Assembly (NCBI GenBank): GCA_030549495.1 | Contig: JAUIRK010000501.1 | Location: 186,001 to 250,000, forward strand | Reading direction: 5' to 3' | From: Nectonema munidae | Lineage: Eukaryota > Nematomorpha > Nectonematoida > Nectonematidae | DNA: 64,000 bases | Part shown: positions 59,501 through 62,319 of the stretch, piece after piece | Position numbering within the stretch: the first letter of the stretch is position 1 | Layout: the number at the start of each line of letters is the position of its first letter | Program-made: the position numbers and the translations under genes | The notes under the pieces: generated by a model | What the model was told of the DNA's origin: nothing | Seen by the model: the letters and a program-made list of their open reading frames with translations, nothing else | Databases searched by the model: none

Positions 59501-60145
59501 TTATGATCTCTGTATCAATCATCGCGAATTGGCCGCCTGAGTAAAGTTTGTTTTGGTAGGGACTACAACGTCTCTGGTTGAATCCACTAGCAAACTTTCA
59601 CATAGTTCTATAGGAGCTGTTCAACGCTGCCTACTCGGTACATCTTCACGAATAGAAACGATCATAGTATTCATTCTGTTATGAAATAAAGTATTCTTTT
59701 TGATTGACAGAATACGCTTTTAATGGGATACAGGGGCCAGCACAAACTAGCTTACTAAATCTTTCGACTCCACGTCCTTGATTCCTCGCAATGGGTGCGC
59801 GATTGAATTCCGAAAATAATTATTGTTATAGATGGTATATATTTTTATTTCCTTTTTCCCGTTTACCTTAAAAGCCCGATGCTTTATCCTTGCTTCAGTA
59901 TCCTATTTATTCACGCTACATATTGCGAGCGTCTAAAAATTTTTTAGAGAAAGTTTGCTTCAGACACACACATCTTATAAGTGGGTGCGTGATTATCTGA
60001 GTGTTCACGGCATTTGTTTTACTCCGGCAAAAGTCGAACTGATTGTATTTATTGTACCCTCTTGCAGGCTATGAAGGAGCGCAACACAAAGTATAAGCAA
60101 GAAAATAGTGCGCTAATACGCGTCATCAGCAAAATATACAAATAA
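8457..60145 (+). CDS. PPP1R12A: Myosin phosphatase targeting subunit (MYPT, PPP1R12 family), multi-exon gene
   Basis: Regulatory subunit that ties protein phosphatase 1 catalytic subunit to myosin; the complex dephosphorylates myosin light chain and is inhibited by Rho kinase. Evidence in order: RRDQLNAW (MyPhoNE-like), RVKF (PP1 docking), ankyrin repeats with [28 protein letters not shown] and [14 protein letters not shown], then a Ser/Asn-rich middle, [10 protein letters not shown] (equivalent of the human Thr696 site), and coiled-coil pieces [17 protein letters not shown] and [14 protein letters not shown] at the end. I count 24 exons, about 1,357 codons, against 1,030 residues in human MYPT1; the middle is longer. 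Phases agree from exon 1 to 17 and from 18 to 23. Exons 17/18 and 23/24 do not join directly, so at least one exon at each joint is missing or alternative. The start codon is not found. It could be the ortholog of all vertebrate PPP1R12A/B/C. Confidence 0.93.
8532..8555 (+). other. MyPhoNE-like motif RRDQLNAW
   Basis: The family consensus R-x-x-Q-[VIL]-[KR]-x-[YW] binds the surface of PP1. All positions fit except the basic residue, which here is Asn. Confidence 0.75.
8666..8809 (+). CDS. PPP1R12A: MYPT exon 2 (RVKF motif and first ankyrin repeat)
   Basis: Acceptor AAATAG, donor CAA|GTATCG, phase 0 to 0. It reads [20 protein letters not shown] and later [14 protein letters not shown] at 8675-8686 is the PP1-docking RVxF motif, directly before the ankyrin array as in MYPT1. 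Confidence 0.92.
8810..10120. other. MYPT intron 2
   Basis: No coding signal. At 9098-9200 there is a block (AGTGTTGAAAACCG, GTTTAAACGG, AAACTTTCAA, GTTTTTATTTCAT) that recurs at 40523-40630, so it is a dispersed repeat. Confidence 0.5.
10121..10251 (+). CDS. PPP1R12A: MYPT exon 3 (ankyrin)
   Basis: Acceptor GCATTACAG, donor ATGAA|GTTTCT, phase 0 to 2. It reads [20 protein letters not shown] and [20 protein letters not shown]. The human equivalent begins ACIDDNVDMVKFLVENGA, so the exon and its reading frame are certain. The donor GTTTCT is weak. Confidence 0.92.
10313..10431 (+). CDS. PPP1R12A: MYPT exon 4 (ankyrin)
   Basis: Acceptor TTTGAAAG, donor GAAGC|GTATAC, phase 2 to 1. It reads [20 protein letters not shown] and [11 protein letters not shown]. 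It continues the helix split by the short 61 bp intron. Confidence 0.9.
10489..10654 (+). CDS. PPP1R12A: MYPT exon 5 (inter-ankyrin helix and repeat)
   Basis: Acceptor CTTTTTAG, donor CTAAA|GTATTT, phase 1 to 2. It reads [19 protein letters not shown], then [17 protein letters not shown], matching the human LRDARQW and [16 protein letters not shown] region. Confidence 0.92.
10684..11393. mobile_element. hAT-type MITE (copy 2) in MYPT intron 5
   Basis: A 710 bp element, ends TTGTGATGGGACGATT and AATCGTCCCATCACTA, flanked by 8 bp target duplications ATAACAGT (10676-10683) and ATAACAAT (11394-11401). The inside is the reverse complement of copy 1 at 3269-4035; for example, the AGACCTTGCTATACATA block at about 11231 matches TATGTATAGCAAGGTCT at 3391. 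It lies only 29 bp past the splice donor of exon 5. It is non-coding. Confidence 0.8.
11006..11106. mobile_element. Probable TTAA MITE nested in the hAT MITE
   Basis: TTAA (11002-11005) followed by CCCTTTAACAGCCAATGTCC, a palindrome TGTCCCATAAATAGGACA, and a right side GGTCTGCTTTAAATGG near TTAA at 11107-11110. The right terminus does not match the left cleanly. Confidence 0.45.
12357..12472. mobile_element. TTAA MITE
   Basis: Flanked by TTAA at 12353-12356 and 12473-12476. The ends are CCAGTTATCAAC and GGTCGTTAACGGG, the latter identical in reverse complement to the left end of the copy at 21940. Internal GTCTGCGTTTATTAATGCTT and ATATCGTCTGG motifs match the copies at 5578 and 21940. Confidence 0.65.
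12642..13165 (+). repeat. tRNA-derived SINE head interrupted by a hAT MITE
   Basis: Without the insertion the sequence reads through GGCAGATGGTCTAGTGG, TAGGAGCGTAGAGTC and GGGTTCGATTCCCG. TGGTCTAGTGG fits a polymerase III A box and GGTTCGATTCC a B box. The acceptor arms do not pair, so this is a tRNA-derived SINE head and not a tRNA gene. The insertion separates the A-box start from the rest. Confidence 0.6.
12658..13107. mobile_element. hAT MITE with CAGTGGTTCCCAACC ends
   Basis: A 450 bp element with perfect terminal inverted repeats CAGTGGTTCCCAACC / GGTTGGGAACCACTG and a perfect 8 bp target duplication GTCTAGTG (12650-12657 and 13108-13115). Internal GGGGTCCATGGAA repeats match the remnant at 57.5-58.0 kb. 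Confidence 0.85.
13166..17435. other. Rest of MYPT intron 5
   Basis: Mostly AT-rich. A minus-strand stretch at 13545-13927 has two adjoining open frames ([20 protein letters not shown] and [20 protein letters not shown]) that look protein-like but that I do not recognise; they may be a transposon relic. A hAT-like end TAGAGTTGGGAAAATAACGA lies at 15514. A TA microsatellite is at 15688-15706. Somewhat GC-richer patches at 14690-14860 and 16540-16670 have no recognised content. Confidence 0.4.
17436..17586 (+). CDS. PPP1R12A: MYPT exon 6 (ankyrin)
   Basis: Acceptor TTATTTTAG, donor AAC|GTAAGT, phase 2 to 0. It reads [18 protein letters not shown] and [19 protein letters not shown]; the human equivalent has [19 protein letters not shown]. 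Confidence 0.93.
17587..18652. other. MYPT intron 6
   Basis: No coding signal. It holds AT-rich runs, including poly-A and poly-T tracts at 18415-18465. Confidence 0.5.
18653..18745 (+). CDS. PPP1R12A: MYPT exon 7 (end of ankyrin array)
   Basis: Acceptor CTTTCTAAAG, donor TCC|GTAACT, phase 0 to 0. It reads [19 protein letters not shown] and [10 protein letters not shown], like human GQTAFDVADEDILGYLEEL. Confidence 0.9.
18746..20693. other. MYPT intron 7
   Basis: AT-rich, with no coding signal or clear repeat end seen. A (TAA)n run is at 20319-20332. Confidence 0.5.
20694..20752 (+). CDS. PPP1R12A: MYPT exon 8 (Ser-rich linker)
   Basis: Acceptor CTTGTAATAG, donor AGGAA|GTTAGT, phase 0 to 2. 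It reads [19 protein letters not shown]. The assignment rests on splice sites and matching phases, because the linker is not conserved. Confidence 0.65.
20810..20976 (+). CDS. PPP1R12A: MYPT exon 9 (linker)
   Basis: Acceptor CCTCTTTAG, donor TCAG|GTTTAT, phase 2 to 1. It reads [20 protein letters not shown], then a Gln/Asn/Lys-rich stretch [18 protein letters not shown]. The frame is open throughout and joins its neighbours in phase. Confidence 0.75.
21029..21069 (+). CDS. PPP1R12A: MYPT exon 10 (linker, 41 bp)
   Basis: Acceptor TATTTTTAG, donor TCG|GTATGA, phase 1 to 0. It reads [13 protein letters not shown]. Accepted because phase and Ser-rich content fit both neighbours. Confidence 0.65.
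21751..21791 (+). CDS. PPP1R12A: MYPT exon 11 (linker, 41 bp)
   Basis: Acceptor TCATTCTAG, donor AAAGA|GTAAGT, phase 0 to 2. It reads [12 protein letters not shown]. The consensus donor and the fit to exon 12 support it. Confidence 0.65.
21845..21935. mobile_element. TTAA MITE, partial, abutting a second copy
   Basis: TTAA (21841-21844) then CCCATTAAGTAATTTCATC, with CGTCTGCTTTTTTCG and ATATCGTCTGATTTCC inside. It runs into the TTAA of the next copy at 21936-21939. Confidence 0.5.
21940..22069. mobile_element. TTAA MITE, best-preserved copy
   Basis: A 130 bp element between TTAA at 21936-21939 and 22070-22073. The ends are CCCGTTAACGACCAG and GTGATCGATAACCGG. Inside are CAGACGATATC, GCAGACGATTC and the palindrome GTCGACATATGTCGAC. 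Confidence 0.7.
22074..23097. other. MYPT intron 11, left part
   Basis: Very AT-rich, with no feature recognised before the viral fragment. Confidence 0.5.
23098..23815 (-). pseudogene. L fragment: C-terminal domain
   Basis: Overlapping frames ([13 protein letters not shown] start at 23815, then 23546-23238 and 23283-23098) follow the methyltransferase. No conserved motif is recognised. It is assigned by position, by base composition like the rest of the insertion, and by lack of any other explanation. Confidence 0.55.
23896..24659 (-). pseudogene. L fragment: 2'-O/N7 methyltransferase domain
   Basis: The frame at 24659-24423 has [11 protein letters not shown] (first catalytic Lys) and [18 protein letters not shown] (S-adenosylmethionine loop). 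The 24422 frame begins with [13 protein letters not shown], the NSL/SPG region seen after that loop in rhabdovirus L. The frame at 24273-23896 has ILTLDMEG (Asp), [10 protein letters not shown] (second Lys, 30 residues later) and FNAEVYLIL (Glu, 34 later). These spacings resemble the K-D-K-E tetrad of L methyltransferases. Frames change at least twice inside the domain. Confidence 0.75.
24823..25361 (-). repeat. Duplicated junction segment (copy B) inside the L fragment
   Basis: This piece repeats the sequence at 27088-27531 (copy A), including [18 protein letters not shown] and [16 protein letters not shown], with scattered differences. Copy A is in the expected place in L; copy B lies between the connector and methyltransferase, where it does not belong. 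Copy B is bounded by near-identical 26 bp direct repeats (24798-24823 and 25359-25384). Confidence 0.75.
25385..26141 (-). pseudogene. L fragment: connector region
   Basis: The 163-residue frame at 26141-25650 includes a Pro run encoded by a poly-G tract at 26033-26053, then [18 protein letters not shown]. Coding-like sequence continues to about 25560 ([17 protein letters not shown]). It is assigned by order between the capping and methyltransferase segments. Confidence 0.55.
26306..27012 (-). pseudogene. L fragment: capping (PRNTase) region
   Basis: The 27012-26728 frame has [19 protein letters not shown] and GPVTSVSCL. The 26503-26306 frame has [19 protein letters not shown] and [16 protein letters not shown]. 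The His-Arg pair fits the HR motif that accepts viral RNA in polyribonucleotidyltransferases. Stops separate the two frames. Confidence 0.65.
26395..26441. repeat. Near-perfect hairpin at the HR-motif codons
   Basis: The arms GCTTTTGAAAACGATGG (26395-26411) and CCATCGTTTTCAAAAGC (26425-26441) are exact reverse complements. The loop AGGAAGGTTCCTC is itself nearly palindromic, so pairing extends to the centre apart from one bulge. Confidence 0.85.
27088..27531 (-). pseudogene. L fragment: polymerase-to-capping junction (copy A)
   Basis: The frame 27466-26987 carries [20 protein letters not shown] and PLTDCL, matching the conserved GHPDPLT motif of L. It continues [19 protein letters not shown] and [19 protein letters not shown], a region where L proteins keep DP and IKG-type residues. 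The homology stops abruptly at 27531, where host AT-rich sequence begins. Confidence 0.75.
27600..28160. repeat. Minisatellite of about three diverged units
   Basis: Units of about 150-220 bp share TGAAAATGGGTATA, CATGTGTAAAAAACT, GAGCTGTCATAT, TTTTTTGACAGG, TTGATTTTCATAAAAAA and GAATATCACCA. A partial extra unit is at 28000-28050. Confidence 0.7.
28218..29171 (-). pseudogene. pogo/Tigger transposase, frameshifted and internally deleted
   Basis: The N-terminus [20 protein letters not shown] followed by [20 protein letters not shown] (29171-29050) is a CENP-B-type helix-turn-helix. A second CENP-B half with [19 protein letters not shown] follows in another frame (about 28830-28770), then the DDE start [15 protein letters not shown] (28680-28630). 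The frame at 28496-28218 opens with [19 protein letters not shown] and jumps directly to the C-terminal tail ([13 protein letters not shown]). The second half of the catalytic domain is therefore missing. At least two frameshifts are present. The matching element end lies at 29970. Confidence 0.75.
29836..29970. repeat. Terminal region of the Tigger element
   Basis: Read on the minus strand it begins AGTCAAACCTGCCTTAGCGA and continues with repeated TGTATTAAACGAC and CCATAACGACC units, followed by TA at the outer side. CAGTCAAACC-type ends with GACC repeats are usual for Tigger elements. It lies upstream of the transposase start, as expected. The opposite end was not found. Confidence 0.6.
29971..30693. 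other. MYPT intron 11, right end
   Basis: No gene. Pyrimidine-rich sequence at 30612-30693 leads into the exon 12 acceptor. Confidence 0.5.
30694..31509 (+). CDS. PPP1R12A: MYPT exon 12 (large Ser/Asn/Thr-rich exon)
   Basis: Acceptor TTTCCTAG, donor CCAG|GTATCG, phase 2 to 2, 816 bp with no stop. It encodes about 272 residues of low-complexity Ser/Asn/Thr/Lys sequence with few hydrophobics, for example SREEIKRL-like [18 protein letters not shown] near the end. This is the disordered middle of MYPT; it is not conserved in sequence. The coding call rests on an open frame of this length in AT-rich DNA and on matching phases both sides. Confidence 0.8.
31768..32239. mobile_element. MITE with TACCGTATATT ends and GTCGAC subterminal blocks
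   Basis: A 472 bp element. The left end TACCGTATATTTCGGTG is followed by AAGTCGACC; the right end mirrors this with GGTCGACTTATACACCG and TATACCGTA. A further GGTCGACTTATA lies inside each side. The flanks ATGTA and TTGTA could be a worn 5 bp target duplication. A poly-C run is at 31803-31815. The superfamily is not assigned. Confidence 0.65.
32240..34020. other. MYPT intron 12
   Basis: AT-rich. I see no further gene or clear repeat. Confidence 0.5.
34021..34132 (+). CDS. PPP1R12A: MYPT exon 13 (inhibitory phosphorylation site)
   Basis: Acceptor TTACTTTTAG, donor CAG|GTAGCA, phase 2 to 0. It reads [20 protein letters not shown] then Q. Human MYPT1 has ESQRKARSRQARQSRRSTQ, so the match is unmistakable. 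Confidence 0.95.
34118..34132 (+). other. RRSTQ phosphorylation site (human Thr696 equivalent)
   Basis: Codons for Arg-Arg-Ser-Thr-Gln, with the Thr codon at 34127-34129. In vertebrates Rho kinase phosphorylates this Thr and so inhibits the phosphatase; the preceding Ser is a protein kinase A/G site. The exon border falls right after Gln. Confidence 0.9.
34133..36327. other. MYPT intron 13
   Basis: AT-rich. A 24 bp block at 34712-34735 (GGCTGGATTGCATCCCAGG core) is shared with the hAT-like end at 37660. Confidence 0.5.
36328..36552 (+). CDS. PPP1R12A: MYPT exon 14 (Ser/Thr-rich)
   Basis: Acceptor ACATTCCTAG, donor AAA|GTATGC, phase 0 to 0. It begins [18 protein letters not shown], so the site reads RRSTQ-GL across the splice, similar to human RRSTQ-GV. 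A run of Ser/Thr follows. Confidence 0.85.
36989..37207 (-). repeat. Foldback with a tRNA-like core
   Basis: The arms at 36989-37067 and 37135-37207 are imperfect reverse complements (shared AAGGCACA, GCTGCGC/GCAGCGC, AACTATGA). Between them, read on the minus strand, is a 65 bp tRNA-like core with GGTGGGTTAGATGTTGG (A-box region) and GGGTTCGATACCG (B box). Confidence 0.6.
37660..37692. mobile_element. Solitary hAT-like terminus
   Basis: Read on the minus strand: CAGGGGTTCTTAACCTGGGA then TGCAATCC. CAGGGGTTCTTAACC is a typical hAT terminal repeat. The partner end is not found nearby, though the inner part recurs at 34712-34735. Confidence 0.45.
37864..38053 (+). CDS. PPP1R12A: MYPT exon 15
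   Basis: Acceptor TTCTTTAG, donor AACA|GTAAGT, phase 0 to 1. It reads [19 protein letters not shown] and ends with [15 protein letters not shown] is a possible basophilic kinase site. Confidence 0.8.
38054..40080. other. MYPT intron 15
   Basis: AT-rich. A GC-richer patch at 38270-38345 has no recognised content. Confidence 0.45.
40081..40301 (+). CDS. PPP1R12A: MYPT exon 16
   Basis: Acceptor CTTATCAAAG, donor TCA|GTAAGG, phase 1 to 0. It reads [20 protein letters not shown] then a Ser/Thr/Pro-rich part. The Thr codon split across the intron (A+CC) makes the phases agree with exon 15. Confidence 0.8.
40363..40398 (+). CDS. PPP1R12A: MYPT exon 17 (36 bp)
   Basis: Acceptor TTCTCGCAG, donor GAG|GTATTC, phase 0 to 0. 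It reads [12 protein letters not shown]. Confidence 0.65.
40399..41470. other. MYPT intron 17, left part
   Basis: It contains the second copy of the dispersed block seen at 9098 (40523-40630) and a poly-C run at 41318-41327. No coding signal. Confidence 0.45.
41471..41640. repeat. Two-copy tandem repeat
   Basis: Two units of about 75-85 bp share TTTATCAGAGAAAATTTTTG, TAGATTTATTGCAATGAACC and AGACTAATAACCTTAAT. The second copy has a 9 bp insertion. A (GTT)n microsatellite follows at 41644-41662. Confidence 0.8.
42040..42360 (+). other. Open frame, possibly a transposase remnant
   Basis: A 106-residue frame that I do not recognise. Its end ([20 protein letters not shown] then [11 protein letters not shown]) resembles the YP-x-G-S-x-E/Q-x-F-x-x-K pattern near the C-terminus of some DNA-transposon proteins. 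The first half is hydrophobic and may be chance. Confidence 0.25.
42990..43410 (+). mobile_element. pogo-like remnant (terminus plus C-terminal tail)
   Basis: TA then CAGTCAGGCTTCAAAAATAA at 42988-43009 looks like a pogo/Tc1 end. From 43198 an acidic tail [14 protein letters not shown] and, in another frame, [20 protein letters not shown] resemble the C-terminus of Tigger/jerky transposases. The middle is missing and no second end was found. Confidence 0.35.
44579..44935 (-). pseudogene. MULE-type transposase fragment
   Basis: The minus-strand frame (118 residues) reads [20 protein letters not shown] then [20 protein letters not shown] and [15 protein letters not shown]...FxQxxTIHA...xPxxYxxxxxKxxxTYxxxF is the core of the MULE transposase domain, including its first catalytic Asp. 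The frame then runs through an AT-rich stretch and [12 protein letters not shown], which could be separated by a 45-50 bp intron. The element ends were not found. Confidence 0.6.
45165..45290. mobile_element. TTAA MITE, left half
   Basis: TTAA (45161-45164) then CCCTTTCCTGACCAGTGTAT, a palindrome TGTATCATATATGATACA, CGTCGGCTTTTTC and ATATCGTCTGATTTTTCTGA. The right TTAA is not present. Confidence 0.5.
45628..49464 (-). mobile_element. Nearly complete piggyBac element (3.8 kb)
   Basis: The terminal inverted repeats match. The left reads CCCTAATAGTGCCGGGGG, a G16 run and TTTCAACCC. The right, on the minus strand, reads CCCTAATTGTGCCG, then a second GTGCCGGGGG with a G run and TTTTCAACC. The right flank is TTAA (49465-49468); the left flank is TTGA (45624-45627), one base off TTAA. 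The transposase runs on the minus strand inside. Integration in TTAA and CCCT-type ends are hallmarks of piggyBac. Confidence 0.8.
46729..48697 (-). pseudogene. piggyBac transposase with frame breaks
   Basis: Four frames in order on the minus strand. 48697-48371 is an acidic N-terminus ([15 protein letters not shown]). 48345-48139 contains [15 protein letters not shown]. 48199-47729 has [20 protein letters not shown] and [15 protein letters not shown], with the first catalytic Asp in TLDE. 47289-46729 has [18 protein letters not shown], with the last catalytic Asp, and a C-terminal Cys/His cluster CHYC...[12 protein letters not shown]...CSQCHEF that fits the piggyBac cysteine-rich DNA-binding domain. 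The part between 47290 and 47728, with the middle catalytic Asp, is too degraded to read. Not functional. Confidence 0.8.
49498..49603. mobile_element. Short TTAA MITE
   Basis: A 106 bp element between TTAA at 49494-49497 and 49604-49607. The ends are CTCTTTGAAGACGA and, reversed, CCCTTTGAGGACCAGTGTGC. TCTGCTTTC and AAAGCAGACGA form an inner inverted pair. Confidence 0.7.
49608..52099. other. MYPT intron 17, right part
   Basis: AT-rich with no exon found, although one of length 2 modulo 3 is expected somewhere between exons 17 and 18. A CT-rich stretch at 51995-52085 precedes exon 18. Confidence 0.4.
52100..52814 (+). CDS. PPP1R12A: MYPT exon 18 (large tail exon)
   Basis: The open frame includes [20 protein letters not shown] at 52113 and ends KLERKT with donor ACG|GTATGA, phase 0. 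The likely acceptor is AAAGGGTCAG (start 52100, entering in phase 2); the ATG at 52113 could instead start an alternative transcript, since an in-frame stop lies upstream. About 235 residues rich in Ser/Tyr/Pro, such as [20 protein letters not shown]. It occupies the place of the Ser-rich tail of MYPT1, but an RRSTGVSF site (human Thr853) is not seen. Confidence 0.8.
53012..53172. repeat. Two-copy repeat spaced about 109 bp
   Basis: CTTTTTGACGTATATAATTC followed by TTTTT and GCGTTCTGG(C/T)GTGT occurs at 53012 and 53121. Neighbouring GTTGGAATG...GGGTGGG and CGCCCAC pieces recur at 51616-51676, so the unit is part of a dispersed repeat. Confidence 0.65.
53607..53955. mobile_element. pogo/Tigger-type MITE
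   Basis: A 349 bp element with ends CAGTAGACCCTCGTTAACTC and ACTTAACGAGGGTCAACTG, flanked by TA on both sides (53605-53606 and 53956-53957). A second inner AGTAGACCCTCTGTTG block lies at 53875. There is no coding capacity. Confidence 0.75.
54696..54794 (+). CDS. PPP1R12A: MYPT exon 19
   Basis: Acceptor CCCCCCTTAG, donor GAA|GTAAGT, phase 0 to 0. It reads [20 protein letters not shown] and ends SAINYKE, leading into the LYEEER coiled coil (human DFKKLYEQILAEN). Confidence 0.88.
54853..54945 (+). CDS. PPP1R12A: MYPT exon 20 (coiled coil)
   Basis: Acceptor AATCGATAG, donor AAA|GTTTCA (weak), phase 0 to 0. It reads [20 protein letters not shown] then [11 protein letters not shown]. Confidence 0.85.
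54946..57026. other. MYPT intron 20
   Basis: Very AT-rich. A 44 bp block at 56168-56211 (CCAACTCTAATGCCTTCAAT plus a CT run) recurs at 57450. An (ATC)n microsatellite is at 56770-56788. Confidence 0.5.
57027..57089 (+). CDS. PPP1R12A: MYPT exon 21
   Basis: Acceptor TTCTTCTCAG, donor AGG|GTAAGC, phase 0 to 0. It reads [20 protein letters not shown] then R. Confidence 0.85.
57141..57191 (+). CDS. PPP1R12A: MYPT exon 22 (coiled coil)
   Basis: Acceptor GTGATTTAG, donor AAG|GTAAGA, phase 0 to 0. It reads [17 protein letters not shown], matching human EKRERRALERRISEMEEELK. Confidence 0.93.
57253..57386 (+). CDS. PPP1R12A: MYPT exon 23 (coiled coil and Ser-rich end)
   Basis: Acceptor CAACAACAG, phase 0 in. 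It reads [20 protein letters not shown] (human LKADNQRLKDEN) then a Ser-rich end [12 protein letters not shown]. The best donor, TCTAG|GTGCAG, leaves phase 2, which does not fit the last exon in phase 0. Confidence 0.8.
57450..57507. repeat. CT-rich acceptor-like tract, duplicated block
   Basis: CCAACTCTAATGCCTTCAAT then a TCTCTCTC run is shared with 56168-56211. It ends TTTCACTTTCTCTATAG, a strong acceptor in form. Splicing from exon 23 to this site would add SGVML and stop, giving a possible alternative C-terminus. Confidence 0.55.
57530..58002. mobile_element. hAT MITE remnant related to the copy at 12658
   Basis: It has repeated GGGGTCCA/GGTCCATG blocks and a right end GGTTGAGAAACACTG, equivalent to the GGTTGGGAACCACTG end of the 12658-13107 copy. 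The left end and target duplication are not clear. Confidence 0.55.
58266..58521. mobile_element. hAT MITE with CAGGGCCG ends
   Basis: A 256 bp element. The left end CAGGGCCGCCCTAGTG and right end GGCCTAAGGCCGGCCCTG are flanked by a perfect 8 bp target duplication TTTATATG (58258-58265 and 58522-58529). CAGGGCCGGCC-type ends are known from hAT MITEs in many animals. Confidence 0.85.
59396..59470 (-). pseudogene. Possible mariner transposase scrap
   Basis: The minus-strand frame reads [20 protein letters not shown] then [14 protein letters not shown] matches the first catalytic-Asp block of mariner transposases, but the following residues are less typical and the rest of the gene is not readable. 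Confidence 0.3.
60068..60145 (+). CDS. PPP1R12A: MYPT last exon
   Basis: Acceptor CCCTCTTGCAG. It reads [20 protein letters not shown] then SKIYK and stop TAA at 60143-60145. The human protein ends [14 protein letters not shown], which fixes the frame and the end of the gene. Confidence 0.95.
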   Translation, partial: AMKERNTKYKQENSALIRVISKIYK

Positions 60146-61900
60146 GCGTCCTGACATCTCCAAAATGCCATTCTTCCAAAGGCGTGCTGTTTTCAAGAAG
60201 AAAATCCTACTCCTCTCTTCAGCGACGGGCAGCGATTTGTGTTGGCTGCGTTTGTTTTCTTGTTTGGACAATGCATCTTCGTTTATTTCACCTTTCTCAC
60301 CTCCATAATTTATACGCGCCGGCTCCGCCTTTGCCTCTCATGTTTTACTCTCGTGCTACGCTTCTTCCACATCCCATCTTCGCCATATGAGATCACGTTT
60401 TCGTATTTACGGAGCCTTTAAATTTTTTACCACTTCCATAATTTATTTCAACATCTTTTAACTTTGGCATTATAGCAACAGATCATTTAGAAATTATGAC
60501 ATTTGTCTACTTCAGTATGTGTACACACACTTTTAGTTTATCCACTACTATCAGTGCTCTATTATGTATTCAATGATAATAAATTTTATTTATTAATCCT
60601 TTTTCTTTTCATTAAATATTCGAATATAATGCAATTTCACATCAGTAGGAATGAGTTAGACAACCTTGAGTCTAATTCTTTACTTTGATTCACTCAGTGC
60701 CGCCAGCCTTAGGCAAAATTTGATAGAGCTACGGACTCTTGTCCAAAACAGAACATGTTTAAAATATGAAAAGTAAGATATAAAATATTTACAGAAAAAC
60801 CTCTTTAATCAATAATGATTTATTTAACTCCTTAAAATGGTGATATATAATATTGGGTCTCAAAAATTAATTTCTTTACCAGGGAATGCATTTTACTAAA
60901 ATATCTACCGTATGAAATTTGCTGAATTATATCCCTTCAAATTTCGTGACTTTTCCTAAAATTGTGTGCTGCATTTTGACACTCTCATGTCAAAAACTGT
61001 CAATTAAAATCAAATGCAAATTTATTCTTCAACAAAATTTGATGATATAATGTCTATAACTTAGTGACTAAATTAGATTAGAAGATTGCATTTATATAAA
61101 ACAAATATTACGGTAAAAGTTTAGGTTTATTAGAAAAAGTAGCGATTTTCGTTCCACGGCCACAGATTTTGTCGTGTAAAATAAACAAATTTAAAGCTAA
61201 AAACAACGATTATGTAATTTGATGAAAGAATTTTTAGGCCAATAATTTTGCTGAATCTGTAAAACTAATACTAAAAAAATAATTTTTGATGAAATTCTGG
61301 AGTTCTTGATCTTTGAAGTTCATAGATAAACAATTTTTACACAATGAATTTGCCCTAAAATAGTAAATGATATACAAAAATCTCATTAATTGTTTAACAG
61401 AATATAGTACTATGAGTTTTTTGTTAGTATATATTCTAATGACTTGGAAACAAATTCTAAATGAATTTTTGCAGATTAAAAATTTTATATCTAAATGTGA
61501 CATGTCCGTATCAAACATTTTAAATTTATTGAAGTGAAAGAATTTTAAACATGTTAACAACTACATTTTCAAACAAATATTAGTATGAATATTCCTTGCA
61601 ATACCCATTACAAATTGCTAAGGAGAAAGATCTTTTTTAATTAAGGAGTGCAAGAGATTCCCTAAGGAAGCGCAGGCAAACTCTTGCTTGGAATAAAAAT
61701 AAATATAGACTACTCAAGCTGAAGCAATAATGGAACAATTAGCCTAACTTATAATAATCAATGGTGAGCTAAATGGTAGGCATTTGTTTGTGATGTATAA
61801 GCATGAGGTTTAATCAAATTTTGATGACAGACACACCATGCCTTTTAATTATGGATAGTTCAGTTCATTCTATACCTCCCGCGAAAACAGATGTTTATGG
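60146..61900. other. MYPT 3' flank
   Basis: The 3' untranslated region is followed by AT-rich DNA. At about 60900-61020 there is similarity to the inner left end of the piggyBac element (TTGCTGAATTATATCCC versus CAGCTTAACTGCTTGC, and the shared GACTTTTCCTA..AATTG..GCTGCAT block at 45728), suggesting a diverged copy. Confidence 0.4.
60578..60583 (+). promoter_or_regulatory. Candidate polyadenylation signal AATAAA
   Basis: This AATAAA lies 433 bp past the MYPT stop. In AT-rich DNA such hexamers also arise by chance. Confidence 0.3.
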
Positions 61901-62068
61901 GGCGAGAATTGTATGCTCTTTCCTCTGAAGAATACAGCCCTTTGCCAAAACTAGTAAAGATTATGCTAGCAAATTTTTATTTGTTAATCGGACTTACCAA
62001 GTTGTTGTAAGGATGCCAAGTGCTTTTGACTGGAAACATATTGCTGGTGCAGGGGCTTCTTATCAAGT
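61901..62068 (+). other. Duplicated coding-like block, copy 1
   Basis: Nearly identical over about 165 bp to 63447-63610. In the frame that is open in copy 2 (SFLCRIQPFAKTSKDYASKF then LFVNQTYQVVVRMPSAFDWK) this copy has TGA in place of the Cys codon TGT and one base fewer near its start. It ends with a consensus donor, CAA|GTAAGT. I do not recognise the protein. It could be an exon of a small gene with a decayed copy. Confidence 0.45.
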
Positions 62069-62319
62069 AAGTTTATTTATCATTTCACCATCCACTAATA
62101 TACCATATTTAATTTAAGGTGATCGTTTTTCACTATAATAATTCGTTTCGTTTTTTTTCATTTTAAGCTAAATAGGTTGTAAAAACGCACATAAGAAAGG
62201 AAAGCTGGGTTTTATCTAAATCAAATTTAAAATAGCACCTACTCTAACTCTGTTAGGTTTCGAACACACAAAATGTAGGTAAATAAAGTACACAATTGAA
62301 AATTTGCAATGTATTTAGG

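Noticed and set aside
61234..61560. A 108-residue minus-strand gene
   Set aside because: AT-rich, biased to Phe/Ile/Lys/Leu/Asn, with no motif or splice context. Probably chance.
61925..61935. A selenocysteine codon (TGA) in the duplicated block
   Set aside because: The sister copy has TGT, there is also a 1 bp loss upstream in this copy, and no selenocysteine insertion element is evident. Decay is simpler.
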